The position numbers and the translations under genes were made by a program. From Hymenobacter sp. PAMC 26628 (GTDB taxonomy: Bacteria > Bacteroidota > Bacteroidia > Cytophagales > Hymenobacteraceae): a stretch of DNA of 64,000 bases. The stretch lies in contig NZ_CP014304.1 of assembly GCF_001562275.1 (NCBI RefSeq), positions 2,046,001 to 2,110,000 of the forward strand. The letters run 5' to 3'. The notes beneath the pieces were generated by a model, which saw only the letters and a program-made list of their open reading frames with translations, was not told the origin of the DNA and ran no database searches. Below are positions 43,324-52,028 of the stretch, piece by piece. Within the stretch, counting starts at the first letter, position 1. The number at the start of each line of letters is the position of its first letter.

Positions 43324-44312
43324 CACCGCAGCTGCTCCTTCAGCAGCTCCATTTCCACTTGCGGCGACACCTTTTCGTAGAGCACGCGGTAGGCGGCCGT
43401 GGTGATGGGCATGTGGACTTTGAGCTTGAGGTTGATTTCGTGGATGGACTTGACGGCGTAGTAGCCTTCGGCCACCATGTTCATCTCCAATTGCGCGGAC
43501 TTGACGGAGTAGCCGCGGCCCACCATGCCGCCGAAGGTGCGGTTGCGCGAGAACTGCGAGTAGGCCGTCACCAGCAGGTCGCCGAGGTAGGCGGAGGCCG
43601 AGAGGTCACGCTGCAAGGGGCTGATGGCCTGCAGAAAGCGCCGGATTTCCTGCACCGCGTTGCTCACCAGCACGGCCAGGAAGTTGTCGCCGTAGCCCAC
43701 GCCGTGGGCGATGCCGCCGGTGAGGGCAATGATGTTTTTCATCACGGCGCAGTACTCGATGCCGTCGAGGTCCAGGGCCGGGTGGGCGCGTACGTAGCGG
43801 TTGCGCAGCAGCTCGCAGAAGCCCTGGGCCAGCGCCGCGTCGGGCGAGCCGATGGTGAGGTAGCTCTGCTTTTCCAAGGCCACTTCCTCGGCGTGGCAGG
43901 GCCCCGCGATGACGCCCAGCTGGGTGCGCGGCAGCCGGAAGCGCTCAGCCACGTAGTCGGTCACGAGCTGGTTTTTGCCGGGAATCATGCCCTTGATGGC
44001 CGACACAACCCGCTTGTGCTTTAGCGCGTCGCGGTCGAGTTTGTCGAGCACGGGCTGCACGAAGGCGGCGGGCACGGCCAGCACCACCCAGTCGGCCTCC
44101 TCCACCACGTCGGCCAAGTCGGTGGCGGGGTACACCAGGTTCAGGTCGAACTGCACCGCCGAGAGGTAGCGCGGGTTGTGGCGGGTGCGCAGCAGGTGCT
44201 GCACGTCGTCTTTGGCGCGCAGCCACCAGTCGATACGGGCGCCGTTTTCGCTCAGAATTTTGGTGAGGGCAGTGGCCCAGGAGCCGCCGCCGAGCATGGC
44301 AATTTTTTCCAA
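43323..44312 (-). CDS. gpsA: NAD(P)H-dependent glycerol-3-phosphate dehydrogenase
   Basis: A 329-residue enzyme that makes sn-glycerol-3-phosphate from dihydroxyacetone phosphate for phospholipids. The Rossmann motif is IAMLGGGSWATALTKILSEN. The catalytic Lys is in CAVMKNIIALTGGIAHGVGY, and GPCHAEEVALEKQSY and NRTFGGMVGRGYSV follow. The start is TTG at 44312 (then EKIAMLGGG); the ATG at 44297 would cut into the nucleotide-binding strand, and the frame to 44438 only translates the adjacent junction repeat. Confidence 0.93.
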   Translation of the reverse strand: MEKIAMLGGGSWATALTKILSENGARIDWWLRAKDDVQHLLRTRHNPRYLSAVQFDLNLVYPATDLADVVEEADWVVLAVPAAFVQPVLDKLDRDALKHKRVVSAIKGMIPGKNQLVTDYVAERFRLPRTQLGVIAGPCHAEEVALEKQSYLTIGSPDAALAQGFCELLRNRYVRAHPALDLDGIEYCAVMKNIIALTGGIAHGVGYGDNFLAVLVSNAVQEIRRFLQAISPLQRDLSASAYLGDLLVTAYSQFSRNRTFGGMVGRGYSVKSAQLEMNMVAEGYYAVKSIHEINLKLKVHMPITTAAYRVLYEKVSPQVEMELLKEQLR

Positions 44313-44347
44313 CGGGGGTGGGTGGGGAAAGAAGGATGGCTTTTTTA

Positions 44348-44453
44348 GTTGTTCGTTTTTAGTTGGCAGTTGTTCGTATTGCGGGGGCCCCAGCTGCCAG
44401 GGCCGGACAACTACATACGGCCAACTGACAACGGACAACTAAAAACGAACAAC
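44348..44453. repeat. Self-complementary junction repeat between gpsA and the efflux adaptor
   Basis: GTTGTTCGTTTTTAGTTG (44348-44365) is perfectly inverted at CAACTAAAAACGAACAAC (44436-44453). Inside it, GTTGGCAGTTGTTCGTATTG faces ACGGCCAACTGACAACGG. The centre is a GC-rich GGGGGCCCCAGC block. It belongs to the same word family as 42093-42173. Confidence 0.7.
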
Positions 44454-44461
44454 CAACTTAT

Positions 44462-45868
44462 TTACGGCTTGGGCTCGGCCAGGGCTTCCTTGCTCAGGGT
44501 TTTGGCGTCTTTGATAACCACCCGGCCGCCGTCCTTCAGCTCCTTGGCCACGGCCCGGAAGGGCCCCGTAACGACGGGCGTACCGGCGGTTACGCCGCCC
44601 AGAATTTCGATGTTCTTGGAATCAGTGATGCCCGTTTTCACCGGCGTGAGCACCGCCCGGCCGTCCTTCACCACGAACACCACTTCCTGGATGGCGGGCT
44701 TGTCGGTGCTGGTTTTGGGGCCCACCAGGGTGGCGGTGCCGCCGGCCCGGCCCATGCCGGGGGGGCCGCCGCCGCCGGGGCCCCCGGCCGTGGCCACGGC
44801 CGAATCGGAGCGGGTCGTCACGGCGAATAGCGGCACGCTGAGCACGTGGGGCTTGCGCTCGGTGATGACGTCAACCGAGGCCGTCATGCCCGGGCGGAAG
44901 GGCACGATGGTCTGGCCCTTCACCACGCGCACGAGGTGGCGGTAGCTCTCGGGCAGCAGCCGGATGCGCACCTCAAATTCGGTCACGGCCTCGGCCGTCA
45001 GCGCATCCTTGGCCGTGTTGGCGATGTTGGTGACGATGCCGCGGAACTTCTCGTTGCGGCTGGCGTAGGCGTCCACCTCCACCTCGGCCGAGTCGCCCAG
45101 GTTCACGTTGGTCACCTCGTTCTCGTTCACGCTCACGCGCACCTCCATGTTGTTGAGGTTGGCGATGCGCATAATTTCGGTGCCCGCCATCTGGGTGGTG
45201 CCCACCACCCGCTCGCCTTTCTTCACGTTCAGCTTGCTCACCGTGCCGCTCACCGGGGCGTAGATGGTGGTCTTGTTCAGGTTCTTGCGCGCTTCCTCCA
45301 GCGAGGCCGAGGCGGCCGTAACGGTGCTTTGGGCGGCGCGGATGGACTGGCGGGCGGAGTTGATTTCCTCCTGCGAAGCGTTGTAGGCGGCCTGGCTGGC
45401 CTCGTAATCTGACTGCGAAATCACCTTTTGTTTGTAGAGCGAGGCATTGCGGCGGTACGTGAACTCAGTTTGCTTGGCGGTGGCCATTAGCTGTTGCAGG
45501 CGGGCGTCGGCCTGGCCCACGTTGGCGCGCTGGGTGCCCACCTGGGCGCTTTGCAAGTTCACCTGGGCTTGGTAGTTGTCGGGGCGAATGCGCAGCAGCA
45601 GCTGGCCCTTCTTTACGGAATCGCCCTCCTGCACGTACAGCGCAATGATTTCGCCCGACACGTCGGGCGAGATTTTCACCTCCGTTTCGGGCTGCACCTT
45701 GCCCGAGGCGCTCACCTTTTCGGTGATGTTGGCCGGGCCGGCGTTTTCCACGAGCACTTCGGTGCCCACAGGCTTGCCCACCCAGCCCTGCTTTTTGGCT
45801 ACGGCGAAGCCCACAATCAGCACGACCACCAGGGCCAGCAACGAGTAGAGTAAACGGTTATTTTTCAT
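44462..45868 (-). CDS. Efflux pump periplasmic adaptor (membrane fusion protein)
   Basis: A 468-residue HlyD/MacA-type adaptor linking an inner-membrane pump to TolC. Inner-membrane anchor LLYSLLALVVVLIVGFAVAK at residues 6-25; lipoyl/barrel segments KVQPETEVKISPDVSGEIIA and YAPVSGTVSKLNVKKGERVV. A long coiled-coil hairpin (about residues 110-215) lies between them. The C-terminal part has a glycine-rich AGGPGGGGPPGMGRAGG insert before the last strands. The outer-membrane partner is the next gene upstream in transcription order (45976). The inner-membrane pump is not in this window. Confidence 0.9.
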   Translation of the reverse strand: MKNNRLLYSLLALVVVLIVGFAVAKKQGWVGKPVGTEVLVENAGPANITEKVSASGKVQPETEVKISPDVSGEIIALYVQEGDSVKKGQLLLRIRPDNYQAQVNLQSAQVGTQRANVGQADARLQQLMATAKQTEFTYRRNASLYKQKVISQSDYEASQAAYNASQEEINSARQSIRAAQSTVTAASASLEEARKNLNKTTIYAPVSGTVSKLNVKKGERVVGTTQMAGTEIMRIANLNNMEVRVSVNENEVTNVNLGDSAEVEVDAYASRNEKFRGIVTNIANTAKDALTAEAVTEFEVRIRLLPESYRHLVRVVKGQTIVPFRPGMTASVDVITERKPHVLSVPLFAVTTRSDSAVATAGGPGGGGPPGMGRAGGTATLVGPKTSTDKPAIQEVVFVVKDGRAVLTPVKTGITDSKNIEILGGVTAGTPVVTGPFRAVAKELKDGGRVVIKDAKTLSKEALAEPKP

Positions 45869-45884
45869 TTAACAATTATCATTT

Positions 45885-45977
45885 GATATTTAACACTTCG
45901 CATTCAACCCCTAACATCCGCAACCGCTGCCACTGGCTTGGCCATTGCTAAATATTAATTGACAAATGTTAAATATC
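45885..45977. repeat. Self-complementary junction repeat between adaptor and TolC genes
   Basis: GATATTTAACA (45885-45895) is inverted at TGTTAAATATC (45967-45977), with further AATTATCATTTG/CTAAATATTAATTGACAAATG complements and a GC-rich centre. It overlaps the last two bases before the TolC stop codon. Confidence 0.55.
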
Positions 45978-47523
45978 ACAACGCGAGCGGCTTGCCTTGG
46001 TAAAAGTCGAGCACCTTGCGGCGGAAGATGAAGGTGTACTTGGCCTGTAGCTGGTTGGAAACGGCGAAGGTGAGGTTGTTTTTGGCAATGTTGAATTCGG
46101 TGCCGTTGAGCAGGCCGTTGTTGAAGCGGATTTCCGAATTGCGCTGGGTGAGCGTGAGGGCCGCCACCTGGCGCGTGGCGGCGGCGTATTGGAGCTGGGC
46201 GGCGCGGGCGTCGGCGTAGGCCTGCTCGATGCTCTGGCGCAGCGTGAGGCGGGCCTGCTCGGCGCGCACGGCGGCCGACTGCTCGTTGATGAGGGCCCGC
46301 TGCACACCCGTGCGCACCTGCAAGCCGTTCAGCACCGGAATTTGCAGGCCGAACTGGATGGCCTTGCCGTAGTTGTTGTTCAACTGATCGAAGAAGCGCG
46401 TCGGCAGCGTTTGGAAGTTGGGCTGCTTGCCGGTAACTACCTGAAAAGACGTAGGAACAAGCCCAAGGGGCGTATTTTGAAACACCGGAATCGATTGGGT
46501 GCTGGTGGAGTCGCCCGTGAAGATGCGCGTCGACTGCGACGAGGAGAAGACCGTGGACAGCGAGCCGCTGAGAAAAAGCCGGGGGTAGTACCCCCCCCGG
46601 GCAATGTCGGTGCTGCGGCGGGCGCTTTGCACGCGCAGGTCGGCCGCCCGGATTTCGGGCTTGCTCCCGGCGGCAATCTGGAACGTTTGGTTGAGGTCCA
46701 CCACGTAGGGCGCCTCCTGATCGGGGTCGGGCAGCGCGGGCACTTCAATCGCAAAGCCTTGGGCCGTGGCCGGGTCGATGTTCATCAGCTGCAGCAGGGC
46801 CAGGCGGGCCAGGTCGGCCTGGTTTTGGGCCGTAATCACGTTCAGCTCGTCGGTGGCGAGTTGCGAGCGGCTGTCGAGCAGCGTGCTTTCGGGAATGCTG
46901 CCGGCCTTGAGCAGGATATTGGCGCGGTCAATCTGCGCCTGATCGCTGGCCACGCGCGTTTGGTTGGCGAGCACCAGCTCCTGGGCCAGCACCAGCTGCA
47001 AAAATTGCGAGGCCACGTTGAGGCTTAGGTCGTTGCGGGACTTTTCGGTATCCTGCAGGCTGGCCTCGTAGTCGAGCCCGTTGCGCTTGATGGTGTTGCG
47101 CAGCTGAAACCCCTGGAACAGCACCAGCTGTGCCTGCCCCGCGAAATTATTGGAGCGGGTGGTGGCGTTTTGGAACTGCGAGGTCACCGGGTTCACGTAG
47201 GTGCCGTAGTTCCAGCCTTGGGTGGCATTCAGGTTGACGGTCGGCAGCAGGGCGGCTTTGCTCTGGCGCAGCACCTGGCCGTTGCCCTGGGCCTGGAGCT
47301 GGTTGAGGCGCACGGTCAGGTTGTGCGCCAGGGCGTAGTCCACGGCGGCTTGCAGCGTCCAGGGCCCGGTGGGCACCGGCGCGGCTGGGGTTCCCGTGCC
47401 CAAGGCCGGCGGGGCAACGGGCGTTTGGGCCCGTGCCGGCCCGGCCGGCAGCAGCGCCACGCCCAGCAGCGCCAGTAGGCCCGGTACCCAACGGGGCCCC
47501 GGGAGCGGATGTGTAGTTTTCAT
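45976..47523 (-). CDS. TolC family outer-membrane efflux protein
   Basis: A 515-residue outer-membrane channel. Signal peptide MKTTHPLPGPRWVPGLLALL then GVALLPAGPARAQ. Two OEP repeats of long helices follow: residues about 40-240 (WTLQAAVDYALAHNLTVRLN, QLVLAQELVLANQTRVASDQ) and about 260-500 (SKPEIRAADLRVQSARRSTD, LRQSIEQAYADARAAQLQYA). ATG 47523 starts the signal peptide. It is upstream of the adaptor gene on the same strand, forming a pair of a tripartite exporter whose pump component is not seen. Confidence 0.92.
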   Translation of the reverse strand: MKTTHPLPGPRWVPGLLALLGVALLPAGPARAQTPVAPPALGTGTPAAPVPTGPWTLQAAVDYALAHNLTVRLNQLQAQGNGQVLRQSKAALLPTVNLNATQGWNYGTYVNPVTSQFQNATTRSNNFAGQAQLVLFQGFQLRNTIKRNGLDYEASLQDTEKSRNDLSLNVASQFLQLVLAQELVLANQTRVASDQAQIDRANILLKAGSIPESTLLDSRSQLATDELNVITAQNQADLARLALLQLMNIDPATAQGFAIEVPALPDPDQEAPYVVDLNQTFQIAAGSKPEIRAADLRVQSARRSTDIARGGYYPRLFLSGSLSTVFSSSQSTRIFTGDSTSTQSIPVFQNTPLGLVPTSFQVVTGKQPNFQTLPTRFFDQLNNNYGKAIQFGLQIPVLNGLQVRTGVQRALINEQSAAVRAEQARLTLRQSIEQAYADARAAQLQYAAATRQVAALTLTQRNSEIRFNNGLLNGTEFNIAKNNLTFAVSNQLQAKYTFIFRRKVLDFYQGKPLAL

Positions 47524-47676
47524 TGCAAACGGTACTAAAGCTGGTCGGTGGAGAATAACCCGCAACGGGCCGGTAATCGAAACCCAGGGAGAACGTATTA
47601 CCGGGACGAATGCTTGAATAACTTATCTACTTGTAATTCAGCAGAGTATATAAACAGTGCGGAGCACCCGCGTTGG

Positions 47677-48357
47677 CTATTCCAGCGTGGGGATATAAGT
47701 GATGTGCTGCACCCAGCCCAAGGCCCGCAAGTAGGCCAGGGTCAGGTCTTTCACCGGGCTGTCCATCTCGATGAACTGGCGGGCGGCGTCGTTTTTGCCC
47801 TTGCGGCTCACAAACATGGTGGCGATGTTGCACTCGTCGTGCGCAATCACCGACGCAATAAAGGCGATGGAGCCCGGCTCGTCGCGGGCGTCGACGATGA
47901 GCGTATGCAGGGCCCCGGAGAAGTCGGCCGGGAAGCCGTCGACCTCCACGATGCGGACCACGCCGCCCCCGCGGCTCTGGCCCACCACCTCCACCCGGCG
48001 GCCGGTGGCCCCGTCGAGCAGGTTGAGCTTGATGGTGTTGGGGTGCATGGTGGAGGCGTTGCCCACGCTCTGGAACGTGTAGTGCAGGCCGGCTTCGGCG
48101 GCGTGGTCGAAGGCCGTGCGGATGCGCACGTCGTCGGGCGGGTAGCCCAGCAGCCCGGCCACAATGGCGCGGTCGGAGCCGTGGCCCTCGTAGGTGCGGG
48201 CAAACGAGTTGTAGAACGTGACCACCGCCTCGGTGGGCACGGCCCCCAGGATGCGGATGGCGGCCCGCGCGATGCGCACGACCCCGGCCGTGTGCGACGA
48301 GCTGGGCCCGATCATCACCGGCCCAATCATGTCGAAAATACTGGATTTCTCTGCCAT
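47677..48357 (-). CDS. sdaAB: L-serine ammonia-lyase beta subunit
   Basis: A 226-residue small subunit of the iron-sulfur serine dehydratase, which converts serine to pyruvate and ammonia. The substrate-side FDMIGPVMIGPSSSHTAGVV is canonical, followed by SFARTYEGHGSDRAIVAGLL. The C-terminal ACT domain runs from about residue 145 (LHTLIVDARDEPGSIAFIAS). The [4Fe-4S] alpha subunit is not encoded next to it, so it must lie elsewhere. ATG 48357 is canonical. It is divergent from the dioxygenase gene at 48513. Confidence 0.92.
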   Translation of the reverse strand: MAEKSSIFDMIGPVMIGPSSSHTAGVVRIARAAIRILGAVPTEAVVTFYNSFARTYEGHGSDRAIVAGLLGYPPDDVRIRTAFDHAAEAGLHYTFQSVGNASTMHPNTIKLNLLDGATGRRVEVVGQSRGGGVVRIVEVDGFPADFSGALHTLIVDARDEPGSIAFIASVIAHDECNIATMFVSRKGKNDAARQFIEMDSPVKDLTLAYLRALGWVQHITYIPTLE

Positions 48358-48484
48358 AGCAACGCCAAAAGTAGGGCCCAGCGGCCGGACGGGCACCGGG
48401 TCATTTGATGCTCCGCGTATATATAGCAAATACCGGATGTAATCGGCGCGGCTACGGCGGGTCGGCCGGCCGCCGGGCGCGGGG

Positions 48485-48492
48485 TATTTTTG
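48485..48492 (+). promoter_or_regulatory. Candidate -7 box upstream of the TDO-family gene
   Basis: TATTTTTG matches TAnnTTTG and lies 20 bases before the ATG at 48513. No convincing -33 TTG is visible upstream, so the promoter is tentative. Confidence 0.35.
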
Positions 48493-48512
48493 GGGCCCCT
48501 TTCTCCCTTGCC

Positions 48513-49499
48513 ATGGCCACCGACCCGCTTGCTTCCGACGAATTTTCGCCCGCCGTGCTGGCCCAGCTGCGCCGCTTGCAAAGCAAGTACGCCGCCGACG
48601 GCCAGGACCTGGCCGCCTACCTCGAAGGCCTGTACCGCGCCGATTACGTCAACTACTGGGACTACATCGAGCTCGACACCCTGCTCTCGCTCCAGCGCCC
48701 GCTCACGAAGCTGCCCGACGAGCGCATCTTCATCATGTACCACCAAATCACGGAGCTGTACTTCAAGCTCTGCCTCTGCGAGTACGAGCAGCTGGGGGCC
48801 CTGGCCGCGCCCACGCTGGGCGAAGTGGTGCTGCGCGTGGGCCGCATCAACCGCTACTTTGAGAACCTAATCGACTCGTTCGACGTGATGGTGGACGGCA
48901 TGGACAAGCCGCAGTTCCTGGCGTTCCGCATGGCCCTGCTGCCGGCCTCGGGCTTCCAGAGCGTGCAGTACCGCCTGATCGAAATCGCCAGCACGGCCCT
49001 CGAAAACCTCACCGACGAGGAGCAGCGCCTGGCCTTGGGCCAAAGCCCCGACCACCAGCAACTCTTCGGCTGCATCTACTGGAAAGCCGGCGCCACGGTG
49101 GAAGAAACCGGCGCCAAGGCCCTGACGCTGGTGGAGTTCGAGCGCAAGTACACGGCCCAGCTCGTGGCCCACGCCCAGGCCTACGAGCAGCGCAACGTGT
49201 GGGCCGTGGTGCAGCGCCTGCCCGCCGCCGAGCAGCGCCACCCGCGCCTGGTGCGGGCCCTGCGCCAGCTCGACGTGAGCGTGAACGTGAACTGGCCCCT
49301 GATGCACTTCAAGTCGGCGGTGCGCTACCTCCAGCGCGACCCCACCGACGTAGCCGCCACCGGCGGCACCAACTGGCGTAGCTACCTGCCACCCAAGTTC
49401 CAGCGCCGCATTTTCTACCCCGCCCTCTGGAGCACCCAGGAGCTGGAAGACTGGGGCAAAGGCTGGGTGGAAACCGCGCTGGCGGAAACGAACGAGTAA
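48513..49499 (+). CDS. Tryptophan 2,3-dioxygenase family protein
   Basis: A 328-residue all-helical heme dioxygenase-like protein; family members open the indole ring of tryptophan to N-formylkynurenine. Visible segments are YVNYWDYIELDTLLSLQRPL, RIFIMYHQITELYFKLCLCE, PASGFQSVQYRLIEIA and PLMHFKSAVRYL (a plausible heme-ligand His), then ATGGTNWRSYLPPKFQRRIF. Length and ends match Bacteroidetes members, which diverge from canonical TDO, so substrate is not certain. ATG 48513 is chosen; the upstream extension is noncoding. Confidence 0.85.
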   Translation: MATDPLASDEFSPAVLAQLRRLQSKYAADGQDLAAYLEGLYRADYVNYWDYIELDTLLSLQRPLTKLPDERIFIMYHQITELYFKLCLCEYEQLGALAAPTLGEVVLRVGRINRYFENLIDSFDVMVDGMDKPQFLAFRMALLPASGFQSVQYRLIEIASTALENLTDEEQRLALGQSPDHQQLFGCIYWKAGATVEETGAKALTLVEFERKYTAQLVAHAQAYEQRNVWAVVQRLPAAEQRHPRLVRALRQLDVSVNVNWPLMHFKSAVRYLQRDPTDVAATGGTNWRSYLPPKFQRRIFYPALWSTQELEDWGKGWVETALAETNE

Positions 49500-49725
49500 A
49501 TTTGCCAGAGCAAAACAAATAAAACGCTGAGACTCGTGGAGCGCTGCCAATTAAAACCGCGCCCGCTTTACCTTCTGCTATACACGGCTTTCGCTCCCCC
49601 AGCACACCGCCCAAACCCTTACGGTTGTTTTTCGTTAGCCGGTTTGCACGGATTTTGCTACCCACGCGTTGGCGCTCCGTGCTGCTTTATTAATCCACTA
49701 TTCACAAATATTGTCTGTAGTCCTC

Positions 49726-50142
49726 ATGAAACCCTCATACGTATTATTGCTAGGTCTGCTTGCCCTCGCTTCCTGTTCAAAATCGTCAACCGATAACAAT
49801 CCTTACAGGGTAGACCCGACTTGGTACCCCAGTCCCTCCACCCGGCTCCAACTGGTTGTACCGTCCAAATACGGCCCATCGCAGGATTCGGTGGCGGTCA
49901 TTTTTCGCAACCCCGACGTGGGCAAAACACAGTACCATTTCCAGATACGGCGCTACACTGGGGCAACCTACGTGCAGATTGCTGATGCCCAAACGCGGCT
50001 GTTAAAACCTAGCGAAACCCAACAAGTTAATTACTCTACCTTGCCCACTGGACAATTCGTTTACGGGAAAGATGCTATTCACGTAGTACTCACTAACTCG
50101 GACACCCAGGAGTTTTACGGGGATTTTCTACTCACTAATTAA
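49726..50142 (+). CDS. Small lipoprotein, tandem copy 1
   Basis: A 138-residue predicted lipoprotein with lipobox LALASC (Cys about 17). The mature part is beta-rich: STRLQLVVPSKYGPSQDSVA, FRNPDVGKTQYHFQIRRYTG, VNYSTLPTGQFVYGKDAIHV, DTQEFYGDFLLTN. It shares most of these blocks with the next gene (50210), so the two are paralogues. No named family recognised. ATG 49726 starts a proper signal peptide. Confidence 0.65.
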   Translation: MKPSYVLLLGLLALASCSKSSTDNNPYRVDPTWYPSPSTRLQLVVPSKYGPSQDSVAVIFRNPDVGKTQYHFQIRRYTGATYVQIADAQTRLLKPSETQQVNYSTLPTGQFVYGKDAIHVVLTNSDTQEFYGDFLLTN

Positions 50143-50209
50143 TCCGGCACGAATCAGGACTACGCTGAAACTGTAGCCGCGACCGGTATATTCTGTTCTC
50201 TTATAGCCG

Positions 50210-50629
50210 ATGAATGTACGGTTTGCCATTACAATTGGGTGGCTGCTGCTCAGCGGGTGTGCCAAGTCAAAAACCGACCTGGACGCCCGCCAGGCCGGTG
50301 CCGATGACGGGTGGCATAGCCCAACAACACGCCTGCACTTGGTTGTCCCTTCTAAGTACGGCCCCGCCCAGGACCTGGTAGCCATCGTGTTTCATAACCC
50401 GGACACCATGAAAGTGCGTTACCGGTTTCAAATCAGGCGCTACACGGGGGCCCGTTACGTGCTAATCGCCAATGATCACACGACCTTACTTCCTCCCCAC
50501 GGGGCGCAGCAGATTAATTATTCTACCTTGCCTACGGGGCGCTATGATTACAAGAAAGATGCTTTGCGGGTGCTATTAACCAACGAAGACACGCACCAGA
50601 ATTACGGGGAGTTTTTACTTACCCAGTGA
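50210..50629 (+). CDS. Small lipoprotein, tandem copy 2
   Basis: A 139-residue paralogue of the gene at 49726, with lipobox LLSGC (Cys about 17). It repeats TTRLHLVVPSKYGPAQDLVA, FQIRRYTGARYVLIANDHTT, NYSTLPTGRYDYKKDALRVL and NYGEFLLTQ. The genes are 67 bases apart in the same direction. A 62-bp perfect palindrome follows about 56 bases after the stop. Function unknown. Confidence 0.65.
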   Translation: MNVRFAITIGWLLLSGCAKSKTDLDARQAGADDGWHSPTTRLHLVVPSKYGPAQDLVAIVFHNPDTMKVRYRFQIRRYTGARYVLIANDHTTLLPPHGAQQINYSTLPTGRYDYKKDALRVLLTNEDTHQNYGEFLLTQ

Positions 50630-50685
50630 ATTAAGAGATTATGCTAAACTACCTTATTCTGTTCAGGTAGCTCAGTCACTGTTTG

Positions 50686-50747
50686 GCACCCAAAACTGTT
50701 CTCCCCAGCCTGTGCCGGCACAGGCTGGGGAGAACAGTTTTGGGTGC
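50686..50747. repeat. 62-bp perfect palindrome without spacer
   Basis: Arms 50686-50716 and 50717-50747 are exactly complementary over 31 bp with no loop, centred on TGTGCC|GGCACA. It contains GTTCTCCCCAGCCTG and its complement. It lies between two lipoprotein genes and could act as a terminator or cruciform. Confidence 0.9.
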
Positions 50748-50824
50748 ACAGGGCGTTAACCTTGCAGCGGCGCAAACGTCACCAGGCTATTTTTTTATAT
50801 ATAGTTATTACTTCGTTTTTCGTT

Positions 50825-51253
50825 ATGCGAATAAATTTTACCCTTAGGGCCCGATTCCTCCTCGCTTTGGCAGCGGCCGGGCAACTGGCCGGCTGCAAAA
50901 AAAGCGACGACGCCTGCGCTGAAACCGAGTTTTTTGCCGCTGTCGTTACGGCTCCTACCACTGGCACGGCCAAGGTGGGCGTGCCGTTCGAAATCAAGAC
51001 CATGGTGGACCTGGGTACGCCCAGTTGCATCGAGTTGCGGCAATTTCAGGAGACGCCAGCGGGCACGGGCAGTACCACACTGTTTGTGCGGCCGGTGGGC
51101 TACTACGCCAAGTGCGCCTGCACCGGCGAAACGGCCGCGCCCCGGGCCCTTTCGTACTACTTCACGGCCAAGCAGGCCGGCAAGTATCTGGTGCAATTCA
51201 CGCGCACCACCGACGGTACCCTGTTCCTGACCGACACGGTGACCGTGAAATAG
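50825..51253 (+). CDS. Lipoprotein of unknown function
   Basis: A 142-residue predicted lipoprotein from ATG 50825. Signal [16 protein letters not shown] gives the lipobox, followed by KKSDDAC. The mature part is a beta-sandwich-like domain with four more Cys (AETEFF, SCIELRQFQ, YAKCACTGE) and ends YLVQFTRTTDGTLFLTDTVT. No family recognised. The frame to 50744 would start inside noncoding sequence next to the palindrome. Confidence 0.65.
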   Translation: MRINFTLRARFLLALAAAGQLAGCKKSDDACAETEFFAAVVTAPTTGTAKVGVPFEIKTMVDLGTPSCIELRQFQETPAGTGSTTLFVRPVGYYAKCACTGETAAPRALSYYFTAKQAGKYLVQFTRTTDGTLFLTDTVTVK

Positions 51254-51268
51254 CTTCGCCGAAGTCCC

Positions 51269-51306
51269 AAAAAAAGCGCCGACCCACTGCGGGCCGGCGC
51301 TTTTTT
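51269..51306. terminator. Bidirectional terminator between two convergent genes
   Basis: AAAAAAAGCGCCG pairs with CGGCGCTTTTTT, with inner CCC-ACTGC-GGG, between the lipoprotein gene (+, stop 51253) and the DUF2911 gene (-, stop 51334). A- and T-runs make it usable from both sides. Confidence 0.85.
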
Positions 51307-51333
51307 CTTGCGTCAAAAAGAACGCCCGGGGCC

Positions 51334-51867
51334 CTATTTTACGGTGAAGTCCACCTCAGTTGTGTCCCACTTCATGGCCACTTTGCCGGCTTTGTCGACC
51401 GTGATGTCAAACACCTCGACCGGGGCAGCGAGCTTCTTGGCCGGCACGGTTACGCGCAGTGCGTCGTCGGCGTCCTTGTACTTGAAGGCGCCCCACTGGT
51501 TGGGCACTTTGTTGAAAATGACCGTCCAGGTGGTGGCGGTGGGAATGGTGAAGAGGCCGTACTTGCCAGCGGGCAGCGTTTTGCCCTCAATTTTCACCGG
51601 CTTGTCCACCGTGAAGGTGGTGGCCTCGTTGGCGCCCGTGCGCCACACCTTGCCGTATGGCTCCAGCTCCCCGAACGCCTTGCGGCCCTTCAGTGAGGGG
51701 CGGCTGTAGTCGATGGTGACGGTGGTGCCGTTCACGACGGCCGTAGCGGTGGCCGGCGGGCTGGGGCGCTTGGACTTATCCTCCGGCGGCTTGGCGTCCT
51801 GGGCCTGGGCGGCGGCCACAACGAAGAGCAGGGCCCCCAGGGTCGGCGCGAAAAAACGGGTTTGCAT
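51334..51867 (-). CDS. DUF2911 domain secreted protein
   Basis: A 177-residue exported protein with signal peptide MQTRFFAPTLGALLFVVAAA then QAQD. It carries the DUF2911 blocks TIDYSRPSLKGRKAFGELEP, YGKVWRTGANEATTFTVDKP, LPAGKYGLFTIPTATTWTVI and FNKVPNQWGAFKYKDADDAL. The family is abundant in Bacteroidetes and of unknown function. ATG 51867 begins the signal peptide; upstream sequence is G/P-rich noncoding. Confidence 0.88.
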   Translation of the reverse strand: MQTRFFAPTLGALLFVVAAAQAQDAKPPEDKSKRPSPPATATAVVNGTTVTIDYSRPSLKGRKAFGELEPYGKVWRTGANEATTFTVDKPVKIEGKTLPAGKYGLFTIPTATTWTVIFNKVPNQWGAFKYKDADDALRVTVPAKKLAAPVEVFDITVDKAGKVAMKWDTTEVDFTVK

Positions 51868-52028
51868 AAAACGAACAAAAAAGTAGGTGGAACGAATAGG
51901 GCCCCAAGGTACGGGCGCGGGCGCGGGTTTGAAACCGGCCGCGCCCGGGGCCCCAACTTCCGCCGCGGGTGCCGACCTTTGCGCCTGCATTCACCCGTTA
52001 GAAGGATAACCACCTTCCGCCCCGCCCC

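Noticed and set aside
44312..44438. A 42-codon N-terminal extension of GpsA
   Set aside because: The extension only translates the junction repeat (44348-44453); the Rossmann motif begins right after TTG 44312.
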